Below, piece by piece: positions 34,217-41,944 of a stretch of 64,000 nt of DNA. The position numbers and the translations under genes were made by a program. Source of the DNA: Syntrophus sp. PtaU1.Bin005 (lineage in GTDB: Bacteria > Desulfobacterota > Syntrophia > Syntrophales > Syntrophaceae); NCBI GenBank assembly GCA_002067745.1, contig MVRU01000001.1, positions 44,700-108,699 of the forward strand. The letters run 5' to 3'. The notes beneath the pieces are model-generated. The model ran no database searches. It had not been told where the DNA came from and worked only from the letters and a program-made list of their open reading frames with translations. Each line of letters begins with the position of its first letter. Position 1 is the stretch's first letter.

Positions 34217-35989
34217 TCAGTAGGTATAGTCCATGGTTGTGTATTGTTTCAGAAGCCCCGTAGGTCCATAGGAGGAAACCTTTGTGATCATTCCCGCCGC
34301 ATCGTAGAGGGTCGTGACATATCCTTTCAGCTGGTCCGTGAAATCGTAGGTGGACGTTTTGGCCGGCATTCCCACAGCATTATATTCATAGACGGTGTAT
34401 TCTGAGATGACGCCCGTGGCGCCGTATTCAGAAACTTTTATCTGTAATCCCGATGAGTTATATTGATAGGCCGTGTATTTGAGCAAAAGACCCGTAGGGC
34501 CGTATTTGGATACCTTGCTCTGTTTTCCTGCCTTGTTGTATTCGTACGTGACATATCCTGTCAGCTCGTCGGCGAGATTGTATGTGGCAACCTTGACGGG
34601 CTTGCCCGCCTCGTTATAGTCGTATACGGTGTATTTCGAGATGACGCCCGTGGCGCCGTACTCCGTGACCTTTGACGGTTTTCCCGGAGATTTGTATTCG
34701 GTGACGACTTTGAGCATCAAAAGATTTGTGTAACCGTTGTAAGTGGATACATTAACCGCGTCTCCGGACTTGTTGTAAGAGGTTTTGATGTATTGCATGA
34801 GTTGACCGGCAGCACTGTAGTTGGAAACCTTGATGGGTTTTCCCTCTGAATTGTACTGGGTTTTCGTGTATCCCACCAGTAAGCCTGTTGCGCTATAGGA
34901 GGACATCTTGATCTGTCTTCCTCCCGCATCATACTCGTATGTGGAGTATCCCATGGACTGTCCGGCGGTGCCGAAGATGGACTGCTTCGCGAGCTTCGGG
35001 ACAGCAGGGGCCGGTATGAGGGCGAGCTCCGTTCCGGTGAAGAGAACCTTGTAGCTCTTCCGGGATCCATCGGCGTTTAAAAACCACAGCGCCGCCTGGC
35101 CAGTGGAGGTGTTTCTCTTGATGAGATCGCAGATGCCGTCACCATTGTAATCACCGGTAGCTGCAACCGTGGATTTCGTGTCCGTAAAAAGCTCCTTTTC
35201 GCTTTTCTTGGTTCCGTCAGCGTTCATGAACCAGAGAACCGTCTGGCCGGTGGAGGCATTTCTCTTGATGAGATCGCAGATGCCGTCATTATCCACATCG
35301 CCCGTGGCCACGACGGTGGATTTTCGATCCGTGAAGAGGACCTTGTAGCTCTTGCGTGTTCCGTCGGCGTTCATGAACCAGAGAACCGTCCGGCCGGTCG
35401 CATCGTCCCTCTTGATGAGATCGCAGATGCCGTTCTTGTTGAAATCGCCCGTGGCCGTGATGGTGGAATAGGGTTCGGTGAAGAGGACCTTGTAGCTCTT
35501 GCGTGTTCCGTCGGCGTTCATGAACCAGAGGACCATCTGGCCGTTGGCCATTTTTCTCTGGATAAGGTCGCAGATTCCGTCACCGTTGAAATCGCCCGTG
35601 CCCGCGATGGTCGTTTTCGGTTCGGTAAAGAGGACCTTGTAGCTTTTGCGCGTCCCGTCGGCGTTCATGAACCAGAGGACCGCCTGGCCGGTCGACGAGC
35701 TTCTTTTGATGAGATCGCAGATTCCGTTGTTGTTGAAGTCCCCTGTTGCCGCGACGGTGGAGTCCTTGCTCGTCCAGAGGGTCTTATCGCCGGAATGGGT
35801 TCCGTCGGCATTCATGAACCACAGAACCGTTGAAGCATTGGAGCTGTTCCTCAGCAGCAGGTCGGAGCGGCCGTCTTTGTTGAAATCAGAAAGGGCGGCG
35901 CGGGCATGCCGGGCCGTCGACGGTGACAAAAGGACCAAGATGACCACAAAAAATAAAAAAGTCGAAAATTTTGAATGTCTTTTTCCCAT
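34217..35989 (-). CDS. Secreted protein with six FG-GAP/VCBS-like and nine YD-like repeats
   Basis: A 590-residue exported protein of unknown function. A signal peptide (LFFVVILVLLSPSTARHARA) precedes two repeat arrays. Residues about 35-325 hold six units of about 47 residues, each with a calcium-loop-like DFNxxGICDLIKR and then VLWFMNADGTRKSYKVLFT. Residues about 345-590 hold nine units of about 26 residues of the form YEYNxAGKxxKVSxYGxTGLLxxYT, resembling short RHS/YD-type repeats. No membrane anchor, sorting signal or catalytic domain follows; the protein stops on the last repeat. The first array is typical of beta-propeller blades, the second of beta-solenoid-like sheets; both are inferences. 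A surface or extracellular binding role is likely. Confidence 0.8.
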   Translation of the reverse strand: MGKRHSKFSTFLFFVVILVLLSPSTARHARAALSDFNKDGRSDLLLRNSSNASTVLWFMNADGTHSGDKTLWTSKDSTVAATGDFNNNGICDLIKRSSSTGQAVLWFMNADGTRKSYKVLFTEPKTTIAGTGDFNGDGICDLIQRKMANGQMVLWFMNADGTRKSYKVLFTEPYSTITATGDFNKNGICDLIKRDDATGRTVLWFMNADGTRKSYKVLFTDRKSTVVATGDVDNDGICDLIKRNASTGQTVLWFMNADGTKKSEKELFTDTKSTVAATGDYNGDGICDLIKRNTSTGQAALWFLNADGSRKSYKVLFTGTELALIPAPAVPKLAKQSIFGTAGQSMGYSTYEYDAGGRQIKMSSYSATGLLVGYTKTQYNSEGKPIKVSNYSAAGQLMQYIKTSYNKSGDAVNVSTYNGYTNLLMLKVVTEYKSPGKPSKVTEYGATGVISKYTVYDYNEAGKPVKVATYNLADELTGYVTYEYNKAGKQSKVSKYGPTGLLLKYTAYQYNSSGLQIKVSEYGATGVISEYTVYEYNAVGMPAKTSTYDFTDQLKGYVTTLYDAAGMITKVSSYGPTGLLKQYTTMDYTY

Positions 35990-36221
35990 TCTCCGCGCCC
36001 CCCCCCGTTATTCACTGAAAAAAAAGACGGTGTAAGATTCCGTCATCGCTTCAATAAGGACCTGCCGATGGTTGCAAAGGGTTGAACGATCTGCAAGCGG
36101 AGAGCTTATATCATTATCGCCCGCCTGTTTCCAGGTGAAATGCAGCGCCGTGTGACAGGCGCTGAACCACCAGACATTCTGCATGCAGGATCAGGACCTT
36201 CGCTGCCTGCAAGGTATTCTT

Positions 36222-37151
36222 CTATTCGGAAAGTTTTACCGGTGTGACAAAGCCGGAGGGCTTGACGGCAAGGACCGAGCAGGCCAACTGATCAAGAATG
36301 GCCTCCGCGGTATTGCCGATGAACAATCCCGCGATGCCCGTTCGTGCAACCGTTCCCATGACGACCAAATCCGCCTCCAGTTGCGCCGCCAATTCCGGTA
36401 TCAGCTTTTTGGCCGGTCCTTTGAGAAGATGGAAGTTGGGGGAAAGATAATCATAGATAGACTCGCCGATCCGGCTTCGCAGGGTCTCGCCGAGTCTATA
36501 GAACGCCTTCTGGTGAAGCATGTGCTCCTTCTCGAGATAGTCGGCGCCTCCGGCTGCCGCGTCGATCCTGGAACGCAAGGTGCCTTCTCCAAATGGTTCC
36601 CAGGCGTGAACCAGGTGCAGAGACGCGAAATCGGACAGGGCCAGCGAAGTCGCTTGGTCCAGAATGTTCTCATTGAGGTCCTGCTCCGTCTCCGAGGGGT
36701 TCAAGGGGTCAACATCCACGGCAGCCACGATGACCGAATATTTGGATTTCTCGGGAGTCTTCATCAGCCATACAGGGCACGGACATTTGCGCAGGAGATG
36801 CATGTCGTCGGTTCCGAAGAGCATTTTTATGAAAGGGGGATTTTCCGCCACCTTGATGACCAGATCGTGAGAATTGCGCAGCACGGCGCGAATGACCTCG
36901 AGAAAAACCGGACCCGAGAGCACTTCGAGCCGGATGTTCAGGCGATCCCTGAAGGGTTCGATCAAGGCTTCAAGGTCCTGCCTGGAGAGGGCCGCCCATT
37001 CCTTGAGATAACCGTCCGGCACGGAAGGGAACACCGTGGCGACCGTCAGGTCCGCATTGTTGTTTTCCGCCAGTGAAACGGCCCGTTCCAGGGCCGAAGT
37101 CTGATCTGACGCTGGTTCGGAAACGAAAAGAATGTGCTTCAAAAGGATCAT
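36222..37151 (-). CDS. Tandem universal stress protein (two UspA domains)
   Basis: A 309-residue protein with two Usp domains, as in UspE. Domain 1 covers about 1-140 (ILFVSEPASDQTSALERAVS); its ATP-loop region is degenerate. Domain 2 covers about 150-300 and retains the nucleotide-binding pattern VMGTVARTGIAGLFIGNTAE followed by AILDQLACSVLAVKP. It is on the minus strand, 92 bases downstream of the probable selenoprotein gene, and the two may be co-transcribed. A role in stress or redox adaptation is inferred from family and neighbour. Confidence 0.9.
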   Translation of the reverse strand: MILLKHILFVSEPASDQTSALERAVSLAENNNADLTVATVFPSVPDGYLKEWAALSRQDLEALIEPFRDRLNIRLEVLSGPVFLEVIRAVLRNSHDLVIKVAENPPFIKMLFGTDDMHLLRKCPCPVWLMKTPEKSKYSVIVAAVDVDPLNPSETEQDLNENILDQATSLALSDFASLHLVHAWEPFGEGTLRSRIDAAAGGADYLEKEHMLHQKAFYRLGETLRSRIGESIYDYLSPNFHLLKGPAKKLIPELAAQLEADLVVMGTVARTGIAGLFIGNTAEAILDQLACSVLAVKPSGFVTPVKLSE

Positions 37152-37170
37152 GACGCATGTCTCTCTTTAC

Positions 37171-37200
37171 CGGCTTCCGGGATCATGTTCCTGGAAGCCG
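37171..37200 (-). terminator. Hairpin between the disulfide reductase and Usp genes
   Basis: The twelve-base arms CGGCTTCCGGGA (37171-37182) and TCCTGGAAGCCG (37189-37200) pair with one mismatch around a six-base loop. It lies in the 92-base gap between the two minus-strand genes. There is no T-run, so it may attenuate or process the transcript and not end it. Confidence 0.45.
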
Positions 37201-37243
37201 CTGAAAGGGCGATGGGACCGGGTCGGGGAAGGGCCGCCGGTTT

Positions 37244-38614
37244 CTATGGGGCTTCCTCCAGCGCCGCTTTGGCACGGCGTACGGCGAGATGCACGGGATC
37301 CCAGACGCCGGAATAGGGGGGAGCATAACTGAGATCGAGATTGATCATCTCATCCACATCAAAGCCGGCATGAAGCGCCGTTGCGAACACATCGATCCGC
37401 TTGGCCGCACCTTCAACGCCGACGATCTGGGCGCCCAGGAGCCTCCCCGTTTCCCTTTCCGCCAGTGCCTTCACCGTGATCTTTCCGGCATTTGGATAAT
37501 AGCTGGCCCGCGTCATGCCTTCGATACGTCCCGCGACATAGTCCAGCCCCAGGTCCGCTATTTCCTTTTCCTGAAGGCCTGTCCTGGCCACTTCAAAATC
37601 GCATATCTTGCTCACAGCCGTACCTACAACGCCGGGGAACGTGGCATAGCCCCCACCCAGGTTGATCCCGGCAACCCTGCCCTGCTTGTTGGCGATCGTT
37701 CCCAGGGCGATATGGACCGGGCGCCGGCTGACGAGATGAAAGGATTCGGCGCAATCTCCGGCCGCCCAGACACCTGGGATGTTCGTCTGCATCCGGTCGT
37801 TGGTTTTAATGGCCTTTCGGACGCCGAGGGCAATCCCGGCATGCTCGGCCAGCTCCGTGTTGGGTCGCACTCCCAGGCCCAGAATGACGATATCGGCGGG
37901 AAGGGTCCGGCGGTCCGTAACGACGGCCTGGACCCGATCCTGTTCCACTTCGACGGAACGGAAAGATTCTTCCCTGAAGAGCTTGACGCCGACACGCATG
38001 AGGGCTTCGGAAACAAGGGAACCCATATCGGGATCGAGGGTGTTCATGACCTGGGCAGCCAGCTCCACGAGAGAGACATCGAGGCCTCTCATGATCAAGG
38101 CCTCCGCCATTTCCAGGCCGATATATCCCCCTCCGATGATGACGGCCCTTTCGGGCTTTTCCCTGTCAATGACATCCCGGACCCGGATTCCGCTCTGGAG
38201 GGAATGAAGTCCATATACCCCCCGGGCCTTTGATCCGGGCACATCGGGACAAAAGGGAACGGCACCCGTTGCAATCATCAGCAGATCGAAGGCCTCTCGG
38301 TGCTCCTTTCCTTCCTTGAGGTCACGGACATGGAGTCGGCGCTCCTTGAGGTCGATTTCCGTAACTTCGTGGAGGATGCGGGCGTCAATGCCGTATCGGT
38401 CACGAAACTCCTCGGGGGTGACAACCACCAGCTTCCTGACATCGTCGACAACCTTGCCGACGTAGTAGGGAATGCTTCACGCCGAGTAGGAAGTGTGTGG
38501 CCCCCTCTCGAAAACAATGATGTCCAGCTCGGGATTTCTACGCTTTGCCTGGACCGCCGCGCTCATCCCGGCCGCATCGCCACCAATGATTGCAAGCCGT
38601 TGATTCTTCCGCAT
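37244..38614 (-). CDS. CoA-disulfide reductase / NADH oxidase family flavoprotein, probable selenoprotein (in-frame TGA = Sec46)
   Basis: FAD- and NAD(P)H-dependent disulfide-reductase family protein with a single redox residue. Read through TGA it is 456 residues, the family length. The ATG at 38614 follows GGGAGG by six bases. Residues 7-20 form the FAD loop (LAIIGGDAAGMSAA). At 41-52 the protein reads TSYSA-TGA-SIPYYV, where relatives have SYxxCGxPYY with the catalytic Cys. The frame is the same on both sides (17 codons from the TGA to the next start-like GTG), so no frameshift is involved. The NAD motif VIIGGGYIGLEMAE is at about 158-171 and WAAGDCAE follows later; the C-terminal dimerisation domain is complete. 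A hairpin 14 bases after the TGA could be a SECIS. A nonsense mutation is the alternative, but the position argues for selenocysteine. Confidence 0.8.
38443..38462 (-). promoter_or_regulatory. Candidate bacterial SECIS hairpin downstream of the TGA
   Basis: On the minus strand, CGTCGGC (38462-38456) pairs with GTCGACG (38449-38443) as seven base pairs including one G-U, enclosing the loop AAGGTT. The stem starts 14 bases and the loop 21 bases after the TGA at 38479-38477. Bacterial SECIS elements usually present a small G-containing apical loop about 16-37 bases past the UGA. Position and loop fit; binding by SelB is inferred. Confidence 0.5.
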
Positions 38615-39207
38615 TCTGCACCTCCCTGCCGGAAAAGACCAGCAAATCGATTGTTCCTGTTCTCCTGAAAAAAACCTCTCCCGCCTTGATGCCTCGGAAT
38701 CGTTCATGAGGATTAAGAAGGGCAGGACGCTGAACACAAAACCCCGCCTCATTTCGGGGACGGGGTTTTCTAATAAGGATCAATCCATAGCTTCACCTTG
38801 TTGAGGGTTCTGATGGGTTGGAAACCGGTTTACGTGAAGTAATACTAATTTGTGCGGTAAACTCACCGAAATGTCAAGAAGATGTTGTCCGATCCGTGAT
38901 AGAATGTTCGAATTCCGGTGCGACATGCCTGTAAAAAGCCACGGAGTCATCGCTGGCATGATCTCGTTCCGCGGCACAAAAATCACGAACAGGGACGCAC
39001 ACTCTTTCATATGTCCTGTTGACCGGAACGCGGGAACCCGTTATTCTTGTGCCAGAAGGATCTTGGATGGAGGGGAAACCGGGGGCGCCATCCGAAGCCG
39101 ACGGTAAAGGATACCTGCAACCCGTGCCGACCAGGATCACCATGTCCCTATCATCATGACCACACCGGTTGGCTGCGGCTTTCCGCAGTGCGCATTCGGA
39201 GGAGAAA
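38615..39207. other. Divergent intergenic region between the flavoprotein and purC
   Basis: About 590 bases between the divergently oriented flavoprotein gene (minus) and purC (plus). No open frame on either strand has a recognisable domain. It holds one GC-rich hairpin at 38738-38769 and otherwise must contain promoters for both genes, which I could not define by eye. Confidence 0.5.
38738..38769 (-). terminator. GC-rich hairpin with A/T flanks, terminator or attenuator candidate
   Basis: AAAACCCCG (38738-38746) pairs perfectly with CGGGGTTTT (38761-38769). Each strand ends its arm in four T. It stands about 125 bases upstream of the minus-strand flavoprotein start with no obvious gene ending before it, so a leader attenuator is possible as well as a terminator for an unseen RNA. 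Confidence 0.5.
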
Positions 39208-39909
39208 ATGGAGGAGACGACCTTGCTGTACGAAGGAAAAACAAAAAATGTCTATGCCCTTGAAAACGGTCATTATCTGCTCAAGTTCAAAGATGATGTC
39301 ACCGGCGAGAACGGGGTGTTCGATCCAGGCGCGAATCAAATAGGGCTGAGCATTGAAGGGGTGGGCAGGATGAATCTCCGGATGTCCGTCTTCTTTTTTG
39401 AAAAGCTGAAGGCCGCGGGGATTAAGACTCATTATGTCGCTTCAAATCTGGAGGAAACAACGATGGAGGTTCTTCCGGCCAAGGTATTTGGAAAGGGGGT
39501 CGAGGTTATTTGCCGCCGGAGGGCCGTGGGCAGCTTCCTGCGCCGCTACGGCGACTATATCGCAGAGGGGGCTCCCCTTCCTCTGTACGTCGAAATGACG
39601 TTAAAGGACGACGGCAGAGGCGATCCCCTCGTCATCCGGGACGGGCTTATTGACCTCGGCATCATGAGCGGCGAACAGTATGACGACATCAAGGCGGAGA
39701 CTCGGAAGATCACGGAGATCATTGCCGGCAGCCTGCTTGAAAAGGGGATGGAGCTCTACGACATCAAATTGGAATTCGGTTACCACCAGGATGAGACCAT
39801 GCTCATCGATGAAATCTCGTCCGGAAATATGCGTGTCTACAGGGACGGCACTTACATTGAGCCCATGGAGCTTTACGCTCTCTTTTTCGGACAGGCGGCG
39901 GGCCGCTGA
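39208..39909 (+). CDS. purC: Phosphoribosylaminoimidazole-succinocarboxamide synthase (SAICAR synthetase)
   Basis: Purine biosynthesis ligase joining aspartate to CAIR with ATP. 233 residues from the ATG at 39208, which follows GGAGGAG; the upstream in-frame ATG at 39169 is rejected. Motifs: [13 protein letters not shown] at the N-terminus, [33 protein letters not shown] with [22 protein letters not shown], and [20 protein letters not shown] with RVYRDG. Complete. It is monocistronic here, on the opposite strand to both neighbours. Confidence 0.93.
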   Translation: MEETTLLYEGKTKNVYALENGHYLLKFKDDVTGENGVFDPGANQIGLSIEGVGRMNLRMSVFFFEKLKAAGIKTHYVASNLEETTMEVLPAKVFGKGVEVICRRRAVGSFLRRYGDYIAEGAPLPLYVEMTLKDDGRGDPLVIRDGLIDLGIMSGEQYDDIKAETRKITEIIAGSLLEKGMELYDIKLEFGYHQDETMLIDEISSGNMRVYRDGTYIEPMELYALFFGQAAGR

Positions 39910-40139
39910 CGCCGGGACGGCTCATTGTACAGGGGAGCCAGCCTCATCTCCGTTCCGGACCGCATCAGGGTGATGGCTTCGTAAGCGGGTATTTTCTGCG
40001 GATCATCGGATCGAAAATGCCCGCCGTCAGCCTTTCCTCCGTCCGGGATGAATTCTTCTTCGAGCCGGCGAACGAAAGCGAAGCTATCCCCGCGGGGTTC
40101 ATAACCGCTTCTATGGCGGGGCCGGTGGGACCCGGTCAC
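39873..40139 (-). CDS. Possible small protein downstream of pgi
   Basis: An 88-residue open frame whose GTG overlaps the pgi stop and whose end overlaps the end of purC by 37 bases on the opposite strand. The middle ([40 protein letters not shown]) is protein-like but matches no family I know; the two ends are Arg/Pro-rich and doubtful. It may be real by translational coupling to pgi, or just an open stretch in GC-rich DNA. Confidence 0.25.
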   Translation of the reverse strand: MTGSHRPRHRSGYEPRGDSFAFVRRLEEEFIPDGGKADGGHFRSDDPQKIPAYEAITLMRSGTEMRLAPLYNEPSRRQRPAACPKKRA

Positions 40140-41776
40140 CCCATTTTTTCCTTGAGCTTCCGGTAACGGCGAATCATGGCGTTCGTCGAACTGTCATGCG
40201 CGAGCCGCGGTTCCTCCGCGCTTTCCAACTCCGGGATGATGCGCTGGGCCAGGGCCTTTCCCAGTTCGACGCCCCACTGGTCGAAGGGGTTGATGTTCCA
40301 GATGGCGCCCTGAACAAAGACGCAGTGTTCATAGAGGGCGACCAGTTTGCCCAGGATATCCGGGGTCAGCCTCCGGGCAAGGATTGTGTTGGATGGCCGG
40401 TTGCCCGCGAAGACCTTGTGGGGCGCCAGCCAGTCCGGGACGCCTTCGGCCTGGACTTCTTCCAGCGTTTTGCCGAAGGCAAGCGCCTCGGTCTGGGCGA
40501 AGACGTTTGCCAGCAGAAGATCGTGGTGACGGCCGAGGGGATGGAGCGGTTCGACAAAGGCGATCATGTCGCAGGGAATCAGCCTGGTCCCCTGGTGGAT
40601 CAACTGGAAAAAGGAGTGCTGGCCGTTCGTTCCGGGCTCACCCCAATAGATGGGGCTGGTTGAGTAGTCCACCTCGACCCCGTCGAGGGTGACGCGCTTC
40701 CCGTTGCTTTCCATCGTCAACTGCTGAAGGTACGCCGGAAATCGCTTCAGGTATTGTTCATAGGGAATGACGGCGATGGTCTCCGCGCCGAAAAAGTTAC
40801 TGTACCAGATGGACAGGAGGGCCAGGAGCACCGGCAGGTTGTGTTCAAAGGGGGCTGTGCGGAAGTGCTCATCCATCTCATGAAAACCCGCCAGCATGCT
40901 TCGGAAGTGTCCGGGTCCGACGGCGATCATCGTCGCCAGGCCGATGGCCGAGTCCATCGAGTACCGCCCGCCGACCCAGTCCCAGAATCCGAACATGTTG
41001 TCGGAATCGATGCCGAAAGCCGTCACCGCGGCGGTGTTCGTCGAGACGGCGACGAAGTGCTTCGCCACCGCCGTGCGGTCGCCATGATTCCCCTGAACCA
41101 GCCAGTCGCGGGCCGTTTCGGCGTTGGTCATCGTTTCCAGGGTTGTAAAGGTCTTCGAAGACACGATAAAAAGCGTTTCCTCAGGATGCAGATCCTGAAC
41201 GGCTTCGGCGAAGTCCGTTCCGTCGATGTTGGAGACGAAGCGGAAGGTGAGGGACCGGTCGCTGTAATGCTTGAGTGCCTCGTAGGCCATGACCGGCCCG
41301 AGGTCCGAGCCGCCGATGCCGATATTGACGATATTCCGGATGCGTTTTCCGCTGTGGCCTTTCCAGGATCCGTTCCGGACCTTGTCGGCAAAACAGGCCA
41401 TCCTGTCCAGCACATCATGAACCAGGGGAACGACGTTTTCTCCGTCCAAGCGGATGGAAGACCCCTTCGGCGCGCGAAGGGCCGTATGGAGGGCGGCGCG
41501 GCTCTCCGTGAGATTGATTTTTTCCCCTCGGAACATGGCGTCGATCCGCTCCCGCAGGCCGGTTTCCTCAGCCAATTGAAGCAGAAGCCTGAGCGTTTCA
41601 TCGGTGATCCAGTTCTTTGAATAATCGAGATAAAGGCCTGCCCCATGGGCGGCCATGCGTTCTCCCCGTTCAGGGTCGCCCGCGAAAAGATCCCTGAGAG
41701 GGTGTTTATGCTCCCGAGAGTGAGCCGACAGCGCTTTCCAGGCCGGGAGTTCCGTGAGGCGTTTTCTGTTTTCCAC
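40136..41776 (-). CDS. pgi: Glucose-6-phosphate isomerase
   Basis: Interconverts glucose-6-phosphate and fructose-6-phosphate. I place the start at the GTG at 41776, which gives 546 residues, close to the usual 550, and begins [19 protein letters not shown] as expected; the frame is open to 41935 but the extra 53 residues do not resemble the family. AAGGA lies about 10 bases upstream. Motifs: [52 protein letters not shown] with the catalytic Glu region further on, [18 protein letters not shown], and [13 protein letters not shown] near the C-terminus. It links glucokinase and glycogen breakdown to pfk. Confidence 0.93.
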   Translation of the reverse strand: MENRKRLTELPAWKALSAHSREHKHPLRDLFAGDPERGERMAAHGAGLYLDYSKNWITDETLRLLLQLAEETGLRERIDAMFRGEKINLTESRAALHTALRAPKGSSIRLDGENVVPLVHDVLDRMACFADKVRNGSWKGHSGKRIRNIVNIGIGGSDLGPVMAYEALKHYSDRSLTFRFVSNIDGTDFAEAVQDLHPEETLFIVSSKTFTTLETMTNAETARDWLVQGNHGDRTAVAKHFVAVSTNTAAVTAFGIDSDNMFGFWDWVGGRYSMDSAIGLATMIAVGPGHFRSMLAGFHEMDEHFRTAPFEHNLPVLLALLSIWYSNFFGAETIAVIPYEQYLKRFPAYLQQLTMESNGKRVTLDGVEVDYSTSPIYWGEPGTNGQHSFFQLIHQGTRLIPCDMIAFVEPLHPLGRHHDLLLANVFAQTEALAFGKTLEEVQAEGVPDWLAPHKVFAGNRPSNTILARRLTPDILGKLVALYEHCVFVQGAIWNINPFDQWGVELGKALAQRIIPELESAEEPRLAHDSSTNAMIRRYRKLKEKMG

Positions 41777-41944
41777 CGTGTCGCATTCCTTTCTGAATCT
41801 GAGTTCGTAGAACCGGTCTGCATCCTGCCGGTTTTTTATATCATCAAATGTTTTTGCGATGAAACGAAAGTTTAACGGCTGCCGGTGATACGGCGGGCTT
41901 GACGGGCTTTTCGCCCTGGCCGGGAGCATCCGCATCAGATTTCG

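Noticed and set aside
36183..37076. Plus-strand open frame opposite the universal stress protein
   Set aside because: Antisense to a clear two-domain Usp; no ribosome-binding site or motif.
38428..38479. Frameshift explanation for the broken flavoprotein gene
   Set aside because: The upstream and downstream parts are in the same frame (51 bases, 17 codons from the TGA to the downstream start-like codon), so only a TGA, not a frameshift, separates them.
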